DNA from: Tetracladium setigerum
Lineage: Eukaryota > Ascomycota > Leotiomycetes > Helotiales
Length of the DNA stretch: 64,000 nt
Reading direction: 5' to 3'
NCBI GenBank assembly: GCA_031472005.1
Contig: PZJY01000004.1
Span: forward strand, 1,524,556 to 1,588,555
The notes under the pieces were generated by a model, which had not been told where the DNA came from, made no database searches, and worked only from the letters and a program-made list of their open reading frames with translations. Of this stretch, positions 12,257-24,413 are shown piece after piece; within the stretch, counting starts at the first letter, position 1; each line of letters starts with the position of its first letter. A program made the position numbers and the translations under genes.

Positions 12257-12487
12257 ACGTGCCAGAGAGCTATGGTTTGTTCGGGTAGGAAATCTGTTCG
12301 GGTTATGATTTTGATTGTTTGCGCTTGCTATTTAGGGTGTGTTTTTGGAGGCGTTTGATGGAGTGCTTCATGGAGTACGGACGGAGTTGATTATGATACC
12401 AACACAGGCATGGATTATGTCTGTGTAAATACCCACAAGAGCACAATTTCCAAAATTTCCCAGCACTACATCCGTACCTTTCGTCTG

Positions 12488-12559
<72 letters not shown>

Positions 12560-12580
12560 GCATAGATATCTTCCTTCCAT
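12257..12580. other. short convergent spacer with microsatellite
   Basis: Lies between two converging genes and holds their 3' flanks and the CT/CA microsatellite at 12489-12559. Confidence 0.6.
12489..12559. repeat. compound microsatellite (CT)27 then (CA)8-9
   Basis: About 27 uninterrupted CT units (12489-12542) pass directly into CA units (12543-12559). It lies about 20 bp beyond the stop of the SDR-deacetylase gene, so it is in or near that gene's 3' untranslated region. Length is likely variable between strains. Confidence 0.95.
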
Positions 12581-14623
12581 CTACTTACTTCCTCCACCCA
12601 ATCTCGCCCCTTTCCACTCCCCCGCCACATCCCCAAACCGACAAAACTCCACCTCCTCCCCCCACCCCTTCAAATACACAATCATCCTCTCAATCATCCC
12701 AATCACATGCGCCAACCCACTCGTATCAGGATGCAACACCAACGGATACACAAAATCTCCCTTCCTACCACCACCATCCCCTACCTCCCCAATACCATCG
12801 CCATCAAACTCATGATACAAATACTCAAACCTCGCTTTCCAGTTTTCAAGAATGGTATTAGGCGACACGTAGCCGTGGCTATTGGGCGCCGAGGGAAGGA
12901 ATTGCATCGGTGTCATGTCTTCCATGTACCAGTTACATGGGATTTCGATGAGAGTACTTGATGTGGGGGCGGTGGATGCGGCAGTGGGATGCATCCAGCT
13001 TGACGCCGGGAGGTGAGGGGAGAAATCGATGGGGGTAATGGGGGGTGGTGAGGGATGAAGTAGGGTTGGGAGTCGTGGTGGGTTAGTGATGAATCTGTTT
13101 TTATGTGTTAATATTGTCGTCTGTTGCATATAACTAACTAAATCCTGCATAGGTATATATCTCAAGTAGATGAAGAGGGTGACCTGAATTAGACATACCA
13201 TATAAAAATCCCTGCTCCTCCAACACCTTGACAGTATTCTCTCTCAACTGATACAACGGCGCTCTCCACCCCAACGGCTTCTTCCCCGTCAATTTCGTCG
13301 CAAGATCAACACACTTCTCAATCATTTCCCTTTCTTGATCTTCTGTCATTTGAGAACTTCCTTCATGGGCATATCCATGACAAGCGATTTCCGCGCCACT
13401 GTCGACAATTTGCTTTGTTTCCTTCGGGAAGGTCTCGAGTGAGTGCCCGGGGATGAACCAGGTGACATCAGAGGCGATGTTGTGTTTTTTAAAGAGTTTG
13501 AGAAGACGCGGTACGCCTACTTGGCCGGCGAAGAAGCCGGAGGAAAAATCAGACATGTTGTTTATTGCGGAGGCACCGGTGCCGAGGAAGCCAGAAATGG
13601 CGTCGAAGTCGATGCTGAGGAGGATTTTGATGTTGCGTTTCTTGATAGATGGTGTGGGTACTGAGAGGGAGGTAGGTAATGGGAGAGAAGTTGGAACTGA
13701 GATGGGGAGTTTCTCAAGGGCTGCTTCAAGCGAGGAAGATGAGGTCTTGTCTGCGCTGATAACTTCCTCCTTTCTCCAGACGACTCGACCTTCCATGCCG
13801 CCGTCTACACTGAGACATTCGCCTGAGATGTGACCAGCTGCGCGGTGACTTGATAGAAAGGCCATTGCACGAGCAACGTCCTCTGGCTCTGCGATCTTGC
13901 GAAGAGGAACCGTCGCCTGCGCTTCCGCCCACAGTTCATTGGGATCGTCCAATCTCCCATCGATCAAAGGCGTATTGACCCATCCCGGCGCAACAGCATT
14001 GATGCGAGCTTTGCTGTTCAATCTAACAATTTCATTCTTTACACCTCGGATAAGGCCATATTGCAAGCCAGCTTTTCCAGAGGCATACTCTGTGTGACCT
14101 GCTTGTCCGAATTTACCAGTTTCAGAACCCGTGAGGACGATAGAGAGATTGTGCATTTCTGAACCAGTCTCTTCTTGCGTTTTGGAGGCTGCGAGGAGGA
14201 AATGTTTGATAGTTAGGAAGGTACCGCGGATATTGGTGTTGTAGGTCTTTTCCCAAAGTGAGAGGGGGATCTCCCAAATTGGATACGAGTGAGATTCATC
14301 TGTGATCCCCGCATTCGCAATGAGCATGTTAATAGGGCCAAAATGTGCTTTTGCTTGGGCAATACAAGAAGCAATGGATTCCTCGGAGGAGATGTCGCCC
14401 GTTACTGTGAAGAGGTTTGGGGATGCTGGGAGTTTGGTGATGGGGCGGAGGTCATGGGCTGTTACTTTACAGCCTTGTTCTGGGGGATGTGAGTATAGAT
14501 ACTTGTGATATTCAGAGAATAGAGGGCAGAGATACCGAGGAATTCTTGGGCTGCGGCGCCTCCAATTCCTCCTGCTGCGCCGGTGATGAAGACATGAAGG
14601 CCTTCGAGGCCTAGAAACGACAT
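12581..14623 (-). CDS. short-chain dehydrogenase fused to polysaccharide deacetylase
   Basis: Exons 14623-14536, 14479-13199 and 13094-12581. The first about 280 residues are a classical SDR: TGAAGGIG cofactor motif at residue 14, NAG motif (NAGITD), and catalytic YASGK (Tyr161, Lys165), ending VDGG. With no stop or intron the same exon runs through a Ser/Pro-rich linker into an NodB-type deacetylase of the PgdA/PuuE-like branch: IDFDA, HGYAHE, WRAPLYQL, then DSSLTHHDSQPY after the last intron and LVLHPDTSG near the end. The SDR would reduce or oxidise a small carbonyl or alcohol using NAD(P); the second domain would hydrolyse an N-acyl or cyclic amide bond. The substrates are unknown. In the last exon the frame slips within the G runs at 13031-13045; exon length is one base short of a whole number of codons. 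No GT occurs there for an intron. I read this as one missing base, about 627 aa in all. No signal peptide. Confidence 0.85.
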
Positions 14624-17189
14624 ACTTCTAAGCACAGCGATGTGGGAAACAACAGGTTGGAGTTAACGAATTAAGGCAATAAAGCACCACACAGAGCAAA
14701 CAATATTCTGGTCTATATATCACTGATAATGGACGATCGGCAATTGAGGTGGTTTTCACGAATTCTACATAGGTAGGTAGGTAGCTAGCGATGCTGTTGC
14801 AATCGAAAATGGGATGAAGTTGAAGTTGTTGTTCATTCTCGCTTAAGCATTAGGTAATGAGCCATTGATAACTGTATCTCCTCTTTTGAATTTTGAGAAA
14901 AACAAACCATTCCGTTCTTAACCATGGGATTTTTATTCCATCTGGCTTTGGTGTATATAATATACCTTATACAAGTATAGGCCCCCACCATCCGCACCTT
15001 GCTTTTCCACGGTCCGAAACTAGGTGGCAAGTTTTCCCGAGTCATTCTTAGTAGCAGCTGTGACTTATTTTAAAATTAGAGTTTGGTGTTTCCCGGCCAA
15101 GCGAAAAGGCGTAAGACCGCAGGTAGTGTCACAAGCCACAGCAAAGAGTTCACAAGCAAAACCCGGGTTTCTGGATCTCGTAGAGGAGAGGAGAGACAGA
15201 GGAAGGGATATTTTAATGGTTTAATACATGAAGCCGCATGAGGGTTTTTCCACAGTACTGCGATCTTGTGTGATAATAATATTGAAGATCACCCCCATTC
15301 AAGCTAGCTATGTGAGCCCCGGAGGGAGGACAAATACTCGATCAAGTCACGTGTCTGCTGACTGTCGCTTAAGGAACGAGTCAGCGTGCTGGATGCTGAA
15401 AAGAAACATACTCCGTTCCCCGTACATGGGGTTGGTGCCCATTAGTGGCCAGTGCAGTAATGAGGTCATCGATTTGCCTTGGTTTGACTGCTGCTTGCAG
15501 AAAAATAGGTGGTGGGTGATAACAGAAAATCAGGATCGAACTGTGCAGGTTTTGAATGAACGAAGAATGAGACAGAAAGTCCAAACAAAACGCACAACCC
15601 GACTCGGTCTTCCCAGGTCCAGGGAAATTCAGGGTCCAACCGGGGGGTTAGAGAGAAAACGTCGAATGCCATGCGAGATGTGAATACTCCGTAATAATGT
15701 GGATGTGGCATGTGAGATGATCTACCTGCCTTACTGTATTACTACAGAACTCTCCTCGGTCTGTCCAAACTCCGTCCACAGAGGAGTAGTGGTGAGGGTT
15801 GTCAAACAAAACTTCGGGGCCGAAATATGTACAGTAAAAGCAAAAATATAAAAATAAAAATAAGATGGATGTGAAATGTACTCCATACAATACAATACAG
15901 TACTCCGTAGTATCGTTCCCCATGACAGGTGTACTACTGTAACAGTCGCCGATGTGTGGCTACTTCTGTGGAGATGGTGGATCTTCTGAAGGGTCTGTTT
16001 GCTGATTGTGGGCGATCACTTGCTTCCGCCAGCCGGGGAAGAGGCACAGAATTGCTCGATGCCCAGAGGGACGGTGGAATACAGTAATGTTGTGTGTCTG
16101 TGATCTCAAATCGCTTCCACTATGGGAGAGGCTAACGGAAGAGGATGGTGAGCCTCCAGACCTATGTTCGAGAATAATAATCTTTGCTTACCACACAAGG
16201 AAGGTATTGTTGTAAAGTTGTAAACAGTGCTTTTTGCGCTGCTTCCCCTACGATAAGGCAGGTATTTTAATGATTGTGGCACACGGTCGGAGGGATTTCC
16301 GTGAAATGCCATGGAGGTTACGGAGTACGGATACCGCAATTTGAAAAAATAGCATCTTTCTGTGAGCAGCGAGCCGGAGAAGAAGGTCCTTGAGAACTGA
16401 GCAGCCTCACCAAGCTGCAACATCATCTGTGCCAGCCTCGTGAGCATTTACCTTTCCTTTCTTTCTTTCTCTCTCCATCTCCCTCATCATGGAGGAATGG
16501 TGAGGACGACGTCGTCGATGCACCAGAAATCGATATTTGCACATCGGATTCATGGTCCGCCCCGGTCATCCTTTGAGCCACACGACTAGTCGTGCTAGAG
16601 ATAAAACTAGGTAGGTAGGCTCTTATGTCGATCATGAACCAACTGTGTTGAGAGCGAGAGAGAGTCTCAAGGCAGGGTTGGTGCCCAGGTTGCGACCGCG
16701 ACTTTTCGCCACTGCCCATCAACGACAAACACATTCAGATATCGAACGGTTCTTCGGAACGCATCTGCTCCTCGGTCCTGGGGCCCTTTCAATTTTATAT
16801 CTCCACCTCACTTCACAGCGTACCTTGTCGCCGCCGTCGTTCTGTTCTGCTCGCTCGCTCGCTGCCGTCGTCTGCCCGCCCCTCATTTCAACCAGCTGCT
16901 ACAACAACACGAACGACATTGACACCTTTGGGCAGCCACAATCTAACAGGCTTGACCTTCCGAATACCTCTCCAGAGTATTCACGAGTCCTTAACTCAAC
17001 TGTTGACGGTCAGCTTATCCAATCGCCAGCTGGCTGCACTCGAGATTGCCATTTCCACGATCATTCAATCAAGCACCAGTCGTCTCCAATGCAACTTTGC
17101 CGCTATCTCCTACAACCAAGACAACCATCTTTATCTAGGCATCCTCTCAACCCTCTGAGTTGGTGGATAATAGCCTCCGCGTCTCATAT
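14624..17189. other. divergent spacer upstream of phytochrome and SDR-deacetylase genes
   Basis: About 2.6 kb separating two divergent genes. The part from about 16700 to 17189 is pyrimidine-rich and probably the phytochrome leader. The spacer carries three exact copies of the TACGGAGTA motif (15685, 15901, 16319). No supported gene or RNA. Confidence 0.5.
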
Positions 17190-20100
17190 ATGGGCGACTT
17201 GAACCCTACAATGGCTTCCGAAGCCCGCGAGATGCAAAGGCAGGAACCAAGAGACATGAATGTCTCTTCCAGAGTTCTCAGCCTCGAAATACCTCTGCAT
17301 ATCCCCGACGCCCCAATATCAAATCCGGACTCAACGAGTGAGGGCACACACAAAGGGGGTGGAGACAAGCAGTCTGAAAGCGCGTTGCTTAGCCCAGCAG
17401 AGAAGGATGAATGCAAAGGACAATGGTCCACGCCTCAAGACTCCGTGACGAACGGCTCCAGCGGCGATCGCATTTTCCCGATTAGCAGCGTTGTGAGCGT
17501 GGATCCCACTCAAACTCCTGCTCAGTCTACGACACGTAGTCTAAAGGAACGCAGTGACTACTTCCCTTCCCCTTCAACAGCTGGCTCCGATGTATCTTCC
17601 ATAAGCTCGGCCCAGGCCCGACGGAATAGCATAGCACGATCACTACCACAGCCAGATGCGGATCTAACGATAAACCGGCGAGCCTCGATGGAGCGAAGGA
17701 CAGAAAAGCCTTCTGCTAAGCAAGATTACAACCATGTATCAAAGGTCTTCAGTTATGCGGCATCCGAAGGGTCAAGTCAGACAGCATCAACAGGTCAGAT
17801 CAAAAGCCTGCCAGAGCAGTATTCGCCCATCTACCAAGAAAACTATGTAGGGCTCGTCACTGCCAGGTTTAAGCACACTGTGACAGAAGAAGGACATGCA
17901 GTCATAACTGGCTTGGATGGAGATACCTTTCAGCGTTGTGAAGATGAGCCGATCCACACACCTGGCGCAGTCCAAGAATTTGGATTATTGATCGCACTGG
18001 AGGAGCAGGATGAAAGTAAGATGGTGGTCAGAATTGTCAGCGAAAATTCGCACCGAATGATCGGATACCAACCCCAGGAACTTTTCAGGCTCAACAGCTT
18101 TACAGACATCTTGAGTGAGGAACAAGTCGACAACCTTCTCGATCACATTGATTTTATTCGCGACGAAGAGTCGGATCCTGCCACGAACGGTCCGGAAGTT
18201 TTTACAATCTCCATCAGAACGCCAGGTTCTAGAAAAGCTCGGAAACTTTGGTGTGCTGTGCACATCAACCCATCGAGTCCGCATCTTATCATCTGCGAGT
18301 TTGAGCTAGATGACGACAAACTCTACCCTCTGGTTCCTTTCGAAGAAGACATGTTGACCACCCCAGAAGATACCTTGGATACGCAAGCCACCGCAGAGGA
18401 GCTCATGGAGAGCACCCTGCCTGGCAGCAAGCCACTTCGGGTCTTACGAAGCGCAAGGAAAAGAAAAGGCGAAGCTGCTGCGATGGAAGTTTTCAATATC
18501 ATGTCCCAAGTACAGGAGCAACTCGCAACCGCGACCAGTTTGGATGCGTTTCTGAAGGTTTTGGTTGGTGTAGTGAAGGAGCTCACGGGGTTCCACCGTG
18601 TGATGATATATCAATTCGATGCCCATCATAATGGCCGTGTCGTGACAGAGTTGGTTGATCCACGGGCGACCAAAGATCTCTATAAAGGTCTTAATTTTCC
18701 TGCTTCGGACATTCCAAAACAGGCCCGCGAGCTGTACAAAATCAACAAGGTGCGCCTATTGTATGACCGGGATCTTCAGACTGCTCGACTAGTCTGCCGG
18801 ACCATCGAAGACCTCGAGCAGCCCTTAGACCTTTCCTTTAGTTATCTCAGGGCTATGAGCCCAATACATCTCAAGTATCTAGCCAACATGGCAGTTCGAT
18901 CAAGCATGAGTATATCCATAAATGCATTCGGGGAGCTATGGGGGCTCATCGCTTGTCACACTTATGGACCAAGAGGCATGCGAGTCCCTTTTCCAATCCG
19001 GAAGATGTGCCGCCTTGTGGGTGATACCGCTTCAAGGAATATCGAAAGGCTGTCTTATGCGTCACGCTTGCAAGCTCGCAAGTTGATCAATACGGTGCCA
19101 ACTGAGTCGAATCCATCTGGTTATATCATTGCCTCGTCCGATGACCTGCTAAAACTGTTTGACGCTGACTTTGGTTTGCTGTCAATCCGGGGTGAGACGA
19201 AACTCTTAGGCCAGATTGAGCAGACGCAAGAAGCACTGGCCATGTTGGAATATCTTCGACTGCGCAAAATGACCTCCGTTGTCACATCCCAAGACATCAA
19301 GATGGACTTTCCAGACCTCAGGTATCCTCCCGGTTTTGAGATTATCGCGGGTCTCCTGTTGGTTCCGCTCTCAGTGGGCGGAAGTGATTTTATCGTGTTT
19401 TTCCGGAAGCCGCAAGTGAGAGAAGTGAAATGGGTGAGTGAAGGCCGTACTCTTCAGAGTGTGGTTCGGTCCCTTGCATGAGCTGGTTCAGACTGGGTCA
19501 TGGCATCAGCGGGCACCCAATCCCTTTGAAATACTGCTCGTCAAATGCAATACACAATGCTTACTTTTGTTAGGCTGGTAACCCATACGAAAAATCCATC
19601 AAGCAGGGCACACAAGCGTTCCTCGAACCAAGAAAAAGTTTTAGAACTTGGAGCGAGACTGTGGCTGGAAAGTGTCGCGAGTGGACCGAAGATCAAGTCG
19701 AGACTGCTGCGGTGTTGTGCCTTGTGTATGGCAAATTTATTGAGGTATGGAAACCTATAATTCCTTTTGGTACTTTGCTCACACTTTGCAGGTTTGGCGC
19801 CAGAAAGAGTTAGCGATGCAAAACAGCCAACTCACAAAACTTCTTTTGGCAAATTCAGCACATGAAGTACGGACGCCTTTGAATGCCATTATCAACTATC
19901 TGGAGATTGCCCTCGAAGGTCAGCTTGATCAAGAGACCAGGGATAACATCACAAGATCACATTCTGCCTCAAAAAGTTTGATCTATGTGATCAATGATTT
20001 GCTGGATTTGACAAAGACCGAGGAGGGGAGGGACCTCGTCAAAGACGAAATATTTCACTTGCCATTAACAATTAAAGAAGCTACAGACGCTTTCAAGGGA

Positions 20101-22142
20101 GATGCTACGCGCAAAGGGCTGGATTATCAAGTCATTGAGCATCCTGAATTTCCACAGAGTGTTTGCGGGGACCAACGTCGTACCCGTCAGGCGGTTGCAA
20201 ATTTGATTGCCAATGCTGTGCAGCATACCTCCGATGGTTTTATTCGTATCGAAATGTGGCTTCGGGAAGCCACGGAAGATAGAGTCATTGTCGAGATTGT
20301 GGTTGCGGACTCTGGAGAAGGCATTTCCAATCCCAAGTTGGACGAGCTCTTCCGAGAACTTGAGCAAGTCGGTCAGGCTGAAAGTTCCATATTTTTGGAC
20401 CAAGATAAATCACAAGCAGGCCAAGCGCAAGAGCACCGTACACTCGGGTTAGGTCTAGCAACGGTTGCTCGACATATTCGAAATGCCGAGGGTCAATTAA
20501 GGCTAACATCCGAGCAAGGGAAGGGTTCACGATTTGTCATACAGTTACCTTTTGCTCTTCCTCCCGGAGACGACCATATGATTGACGGAGCCAACCAACG
20601 GTCAATATCAAATAAGAGTTCTGTTGTTTCGCACAATCCACTTCTCGCACCCCCAACTACCGATGGTGAAAGAACTCTCATCGACAGCGCCAGCTCTGCA
20701 AAATCTGGCGGAAATACTCACATACATGAAGCAAGTGAAGCATCGAGCCTACACAGCTTCAGGAGTGAATCTAGCAACAAAAGTCAAACAAGTGTCAAAA
20801 GCGACGTTGACAGACTTATCGATGCGATCTCTAACCCTCTCCAGGTCGGCGGAATAGAAGACGCAGGGAAGAATGTACGGCGAAGTGGTAGTTTAGGGAG
20901 CATTGGCAGCTCGACCAGTGTGAACAGCAAGAAGAGCGCTCCTACCCCATTAAAGCGAAATTCTCACACCATGGTTGAACGGCCAGCAATTTCAGAACGA
21001 TCGCTGTCCTATCAAGGGGCAGATGGTCGTCTCCAATCACCAGAACGAGCTCCTCCGGGGAAGGAGTATATAGTGGATAGCAAAACACTGATGAGTGCTA
21101 TCCGAATGCCGGACGAATTCTCAGAGGACAAAATTACTGGTGCCTCAAACCAGCTGGGCACACATCCAAAGGGATCTAGCATACAGTTCGATTCTACCGG
21201 CAAAGGCCAGCACGATGCTAAATATCTGCGAGCACTGGTTGCCGAAGACGATCCTATAAACAGCAAAATCATCCGGAAGCGCTTGGAGAAGAGTGGTCAC
21301 GAGGTCTTCCACACAATCAACGGCGAAGAATGTGCACGCGCCTACGCCGAGAGGCCTTCGTTCTTCGATGTGGTACTCATGGACATGCAAGTGAGTTACA
21401 ATTCCCCTTGAAACACCCGCACATGCAAGATTTCTAACGATAATAGATGCCAATCGTAGATGGACTTACTGCAACAAAAAGGATACGGTCGTTTGAGCAT
21501 TCACGCACCGAGAGTCATCTGTCGCCTCGTGCAGCCATCAATGGCCGCGTTCCAATTTTTGCTGTTTCAGCTTCTCTCCTGGAACGTGAGCGACAAACGT
21601 ACATCGATGCCGGCTTCGATGGATGGGTACTCAAGCCAATCGATTTCAAACGTCTTGATATCTTGATGAAAGGTATCGTAGATGAGTCTGTGAGAAATTG
21701 TTGTTTATACACGCCTGGCGAGTGGGAGGTAGGAGGATGGTTCCGAAGCCGCCAACAGGCAGTTTACGAAGCCAATGTGCCTGTGCCCTCTAAGCGTCCA
21801 GCGGCATCGAAGCGTCCTAGAAGTGAAACGGGCGAATACGATCCAACAGCACGAGGATTACAAAGTAGTGATTCTGGCTCTATGACGCCCACACCCTCGC
21901 GTCCAGGAAAGAAAAAGCCGGACAATCCCAGCAATATTCCGACGATGTCTTCTGAGGACGAGAGATCAGATTTTTCAGAACCTATGCCCGTTCCACCAAC
22001 TAGCAATCCAGAAAAGGCACAGAGGGGCCATCCAGACAAGGCACCGATTAGCAAGCCAAAAGAGCTGCTGACTAGCACTGCAGAAGAGGTACCGACTACC
22101 ACTACAGAAGAGGAGAATGCCATTAGTACTTCTCAACCTTAA
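17190..22142 (+). CDS. fungal phytochrome, hybrid histidine kinase/response regulator
   Basis: Exons 17190-19433, 19574-19744, 19792-21390 and 21447-22142, all phase 0, give 1569 aa. Order: disordered N-terminus (1 to about 215); PAS domain with RCEDEPIHTPGAVQ, whose Cys250 is in the position that binds biliverdin in fungal and bacterial phytochromes; GAF domain with the PASDIPKQAR signature and the chromophore-contact RAMSPIHLKYL; PHY domain; HisKA with phospho-acceptor His829 in AHEVRTPLNAI; HATPase with DSGEGI and LGLGLA boxes; Ser-rich linker; and receiver domain with phospho-Asp1336 (VLMDMQ, split by the last intron) and Lys1401 (VLKPID). A Pro/Ser/Thr-rich tail follows. It should sense red/far-red light in cytosol or nucleus and feed a phosphorelay through an HPt protein to the SKN7/SSK1-type regulators. 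All key residues are present, so it looks fully functional. ATG 17190 was chosen as the first in frame; 17211 is an alternative. Confidence 0.95.
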
Positions 22143-24244
22143 GATCAAATGAGCATGTGTGAGTCTTTACTCCATAGACCACATCATTCAGGACGATTGG
22201 TTTTTATGTGACTAGATTTTATGTTGCATTGATGGATTTCGTAATTTCAACGCTCATGATTAGATGAGAAAGAAAGTTATGCATGGGCAGGATCATTTTT
22301 ATTATGGCCCGACCCGCTCAGTTCCCCTTGTCGCGATTGGAATTTTGTCTTGTGATTCAAAGCGTGGGACGGAGTTTTGAAAGGATGATACTGTTGCTGG
22401 TGTTGTTGTTGTCATCGTAGTACTGAAGGTCGTTTCGGGCTGTAAGATGGGAGGTGAATAGGCTGAATGGCACTCGTGGGGTTTATATCTTTCGTTTTCC
22501 CTCTGTTCATGAGGATTTCAAGAGCCATTCTGGGAGAAGGGGAAGGGGAAGGGAGGGGGCTGGGATAAATATACACAAATGAGCGTAGTGATTATTGGGT
22601 GGATTTGCATGGGTGGGACTGCGTGGGTGGCTTTGTATATATACCATATAAGCGACACGTCGGTTGGTACAATGTAAACAAACAGGGCGAGAGCGTTTTT
22701 AGGCCATGATGACTTACTTGCTACCTAGAGCCGGGTGTCAATTTTAGAGAAGTGTGCTAGAACTTGGTGCCTGCCCAGGCAGGTAGGTATTCTTTGGCGT
22801 GTGAGGTATTGATAGGATGGGATGATAGATGGGGAAACGGAAGGTGTGAGTAAGTACCTAGGTTAGGAAATCAAAGGACGGCGAGTGTATAGAACTCGTG
22901 TCATGTTAAATGGACGTGATCCAACCCAGATAGGTACGCTTTAGACTTCGTAGTAATAAAGGACTGGTACTGGTCATCAATGTAATGAAGGCTTTCACAT
23001 CAGGGTGGCTAGAGGTATGGCATGCAAGGCTTGGTAAATGGAGGAGGGCAGCTTGTGAGTGAGTTTGGTTATCTTTGATCCTTTATCATCCATCCACAAT
23101 ATCTTCAAGGACTCCTAACTTCCGACCAGCTCGAAGATCGTGGTCGTAAGGATCAGTAAGCACGCTCACTAATTTGTACTCTGGAACTTCAGCGAGGACT
23201 TACTATACTCGGAGGATTGAGCGAATACGACATATAATAGCGTGTGTGTGTGTGCATGTGTGTGACAAGAGCCAGCCCGACCCAACCAACCCAAGACTGA
23301 CTGACTGATAAGTCAGTCCTGTAGCACCGCATATTTCAACGCAACAAGCCTTTTCTTTTCATAAGAGACGACTGGGTCTTCAAGTCCATATCACATTCGA
23401 GCAGAGTAGACTGGGCTAGCTACAACCTGAGGTTCGAGTTTTCCGACCCGCCATAAAATCATGCTCGCAGTCGAAAAGACAGACAATTAGTTGCAAGGCT
23501 GGCGAATAGCTTGCGTGCGCATACGGTATGCCAGCCCAGCTTACAACGAAGTAGGTAGTGTAATGATGTATGTAGTGTAATGACAACTCCGACTAGTTAG
23601 CATAGTTAGGTATGTATGTAGTACCGCAGGTTTTAACAAGCTTTTGTCAAGCATTTCGACAAGAGATTCTCCGATTCTCGTCATGGGATGGATGGGATGA
23701 GTTGTTTCACTTGTGTGTTTTCGTTTTTCGATATTCCGAGGGATGGGGAGGAAGTGGATGGAGTCATGAATCTTCATCCTCGGATGCTGGGGTTCTCGAT
23801 TCGGATTTATTTTCTTGATTATGGTGGTTGGACTTGATGGTGTTGAAGGGATGGGAGGAGGGCTGGAAACTGTACCTACAGCACTGTAAAGCGATGTGGG
23901 AGTGTAGGGTATGTAAAGTAACACGGCGGGTGAGGTCTGCTTCGTTCAGGCAGGCAGACAACTTCTATAATCCCAGTACAACCCACGAAAAAAAACGTGT
24001 GCAAAGTACTGGCCGTAATACCACAGATTTCGGAAGCATTTGATTGCATACAAAAGTAAAAGAGAAATTTTCTGGGAAATTCTTTTCTTGGAGGAAATGA
24101 CAAGGACTGTTCCTTCCCATACAGTAGATGAAATCGTGGTTGAGGAAGGCATGGTGTTGGCGATGCACACACATATACCAAAATGCTGGAAGTGACTGTT
24201 GTCATATGATCTGATATATGCCGAATAACACTTCAAGCATTCAA
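22143..24244. other. gene-poor spacer downstream of phytochrome
   Basis: Contains the phytochrome 3' flank, several TAGGTAGGTA-like words and short GT runs (about 23242-23262), but no coding frame that I can support on either strand. Confidence 0.5.
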
Positions 24245-24372
24245 GCCCGGCTGGTAAGTTCAACTGATAACCTTCTTCAGTTTTTCCAAACTAACATCAT
24301 CTTCCAGGCACAATTGGTTAGCGCGTGGGCCTTTTAAGCCCAAGGTTCTGGGTTCGAGACCCAGGTCGGGCG
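24245..24372 (+). tRNA. tRNA-Lys(UUU) gene interrupted by a 54-nt spliceosomal-type intron
   Basis: Segments 24245-24253 and 24308-24372 join to a 74-nt tRNA. After joining, the acceptor strands GCCCGGC and GTCGGGC pair at all 7 positions (one G-U), with discriminator G at 24372. The anticodon stem TGGGC/GCCCA is perfect around loop CTTTTAA (anticodon TTT at 24333-24335, A37). The T arm CTGGG/CCCAG has loop TTCGAGA, and the B box GGTTCGAGACC is exact. The D stem GCAC/GCGC has one A-C mismatch. Without joining, the seven bases before the D arm do not pair with the 3' acceptor strand at all. The break lies between nucleotides 9 and 10, not at the 37/38 site of normal eukaryotic tRNA introns. 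The alternative is a tRNA pseudogene with an insertion, but the insertion looks exactly like an mRNA intron. Confidence 0.7.
24254..24307 (+). other. GT-AG intron inside the tRNA gene
   Basis: It begins GTAAGTT, has ACTAAC as a branch-site match 17 nt before the end, and ends CTTCCAG. At 54 nt it is the size of the protein-gene introns in this window (46-82 nt are common). It interrupts the A box, so the genomic A box is only partly kept (AGGCACAATTGG in place of TGGCACAATTGG). Confidence 0.7.
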
Positions 24373-24382
24373 TTTCTGTCCT

Positions 24383-24413
24383 ATCCAGTTCACTGGATCT
24401 TGTCTCTTTTTTT
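24383..24413 (+). terminator. hairpin plus T7 run downstream of the tRNA
   Basis: A perfect 7-bp inverted repeat ATCCAGT/ACTGGAT with a 2-nt loop (24383-24398) is followed by seven Ts (24407-24413) and another T7 at 24419. The run could end Pol III transcription 35 nt beyond the tRNA; whether the hairpin has a role is unknown. Confidence 0.4.

Noticed and set aside
13199..14623. Splitting the SDR and deacetylase into two genes
   Set aside because: They lie in one uninterrupted exon with no stop, start context or promoter-like gap between them.
24307..24372. Calling the tRNA a simple 5'-truncated pseudogene
   Set aside because: The missing acceptor strand is present 54 nt upstream, in perfect pairing register, separated by a sequence with full intron signals.
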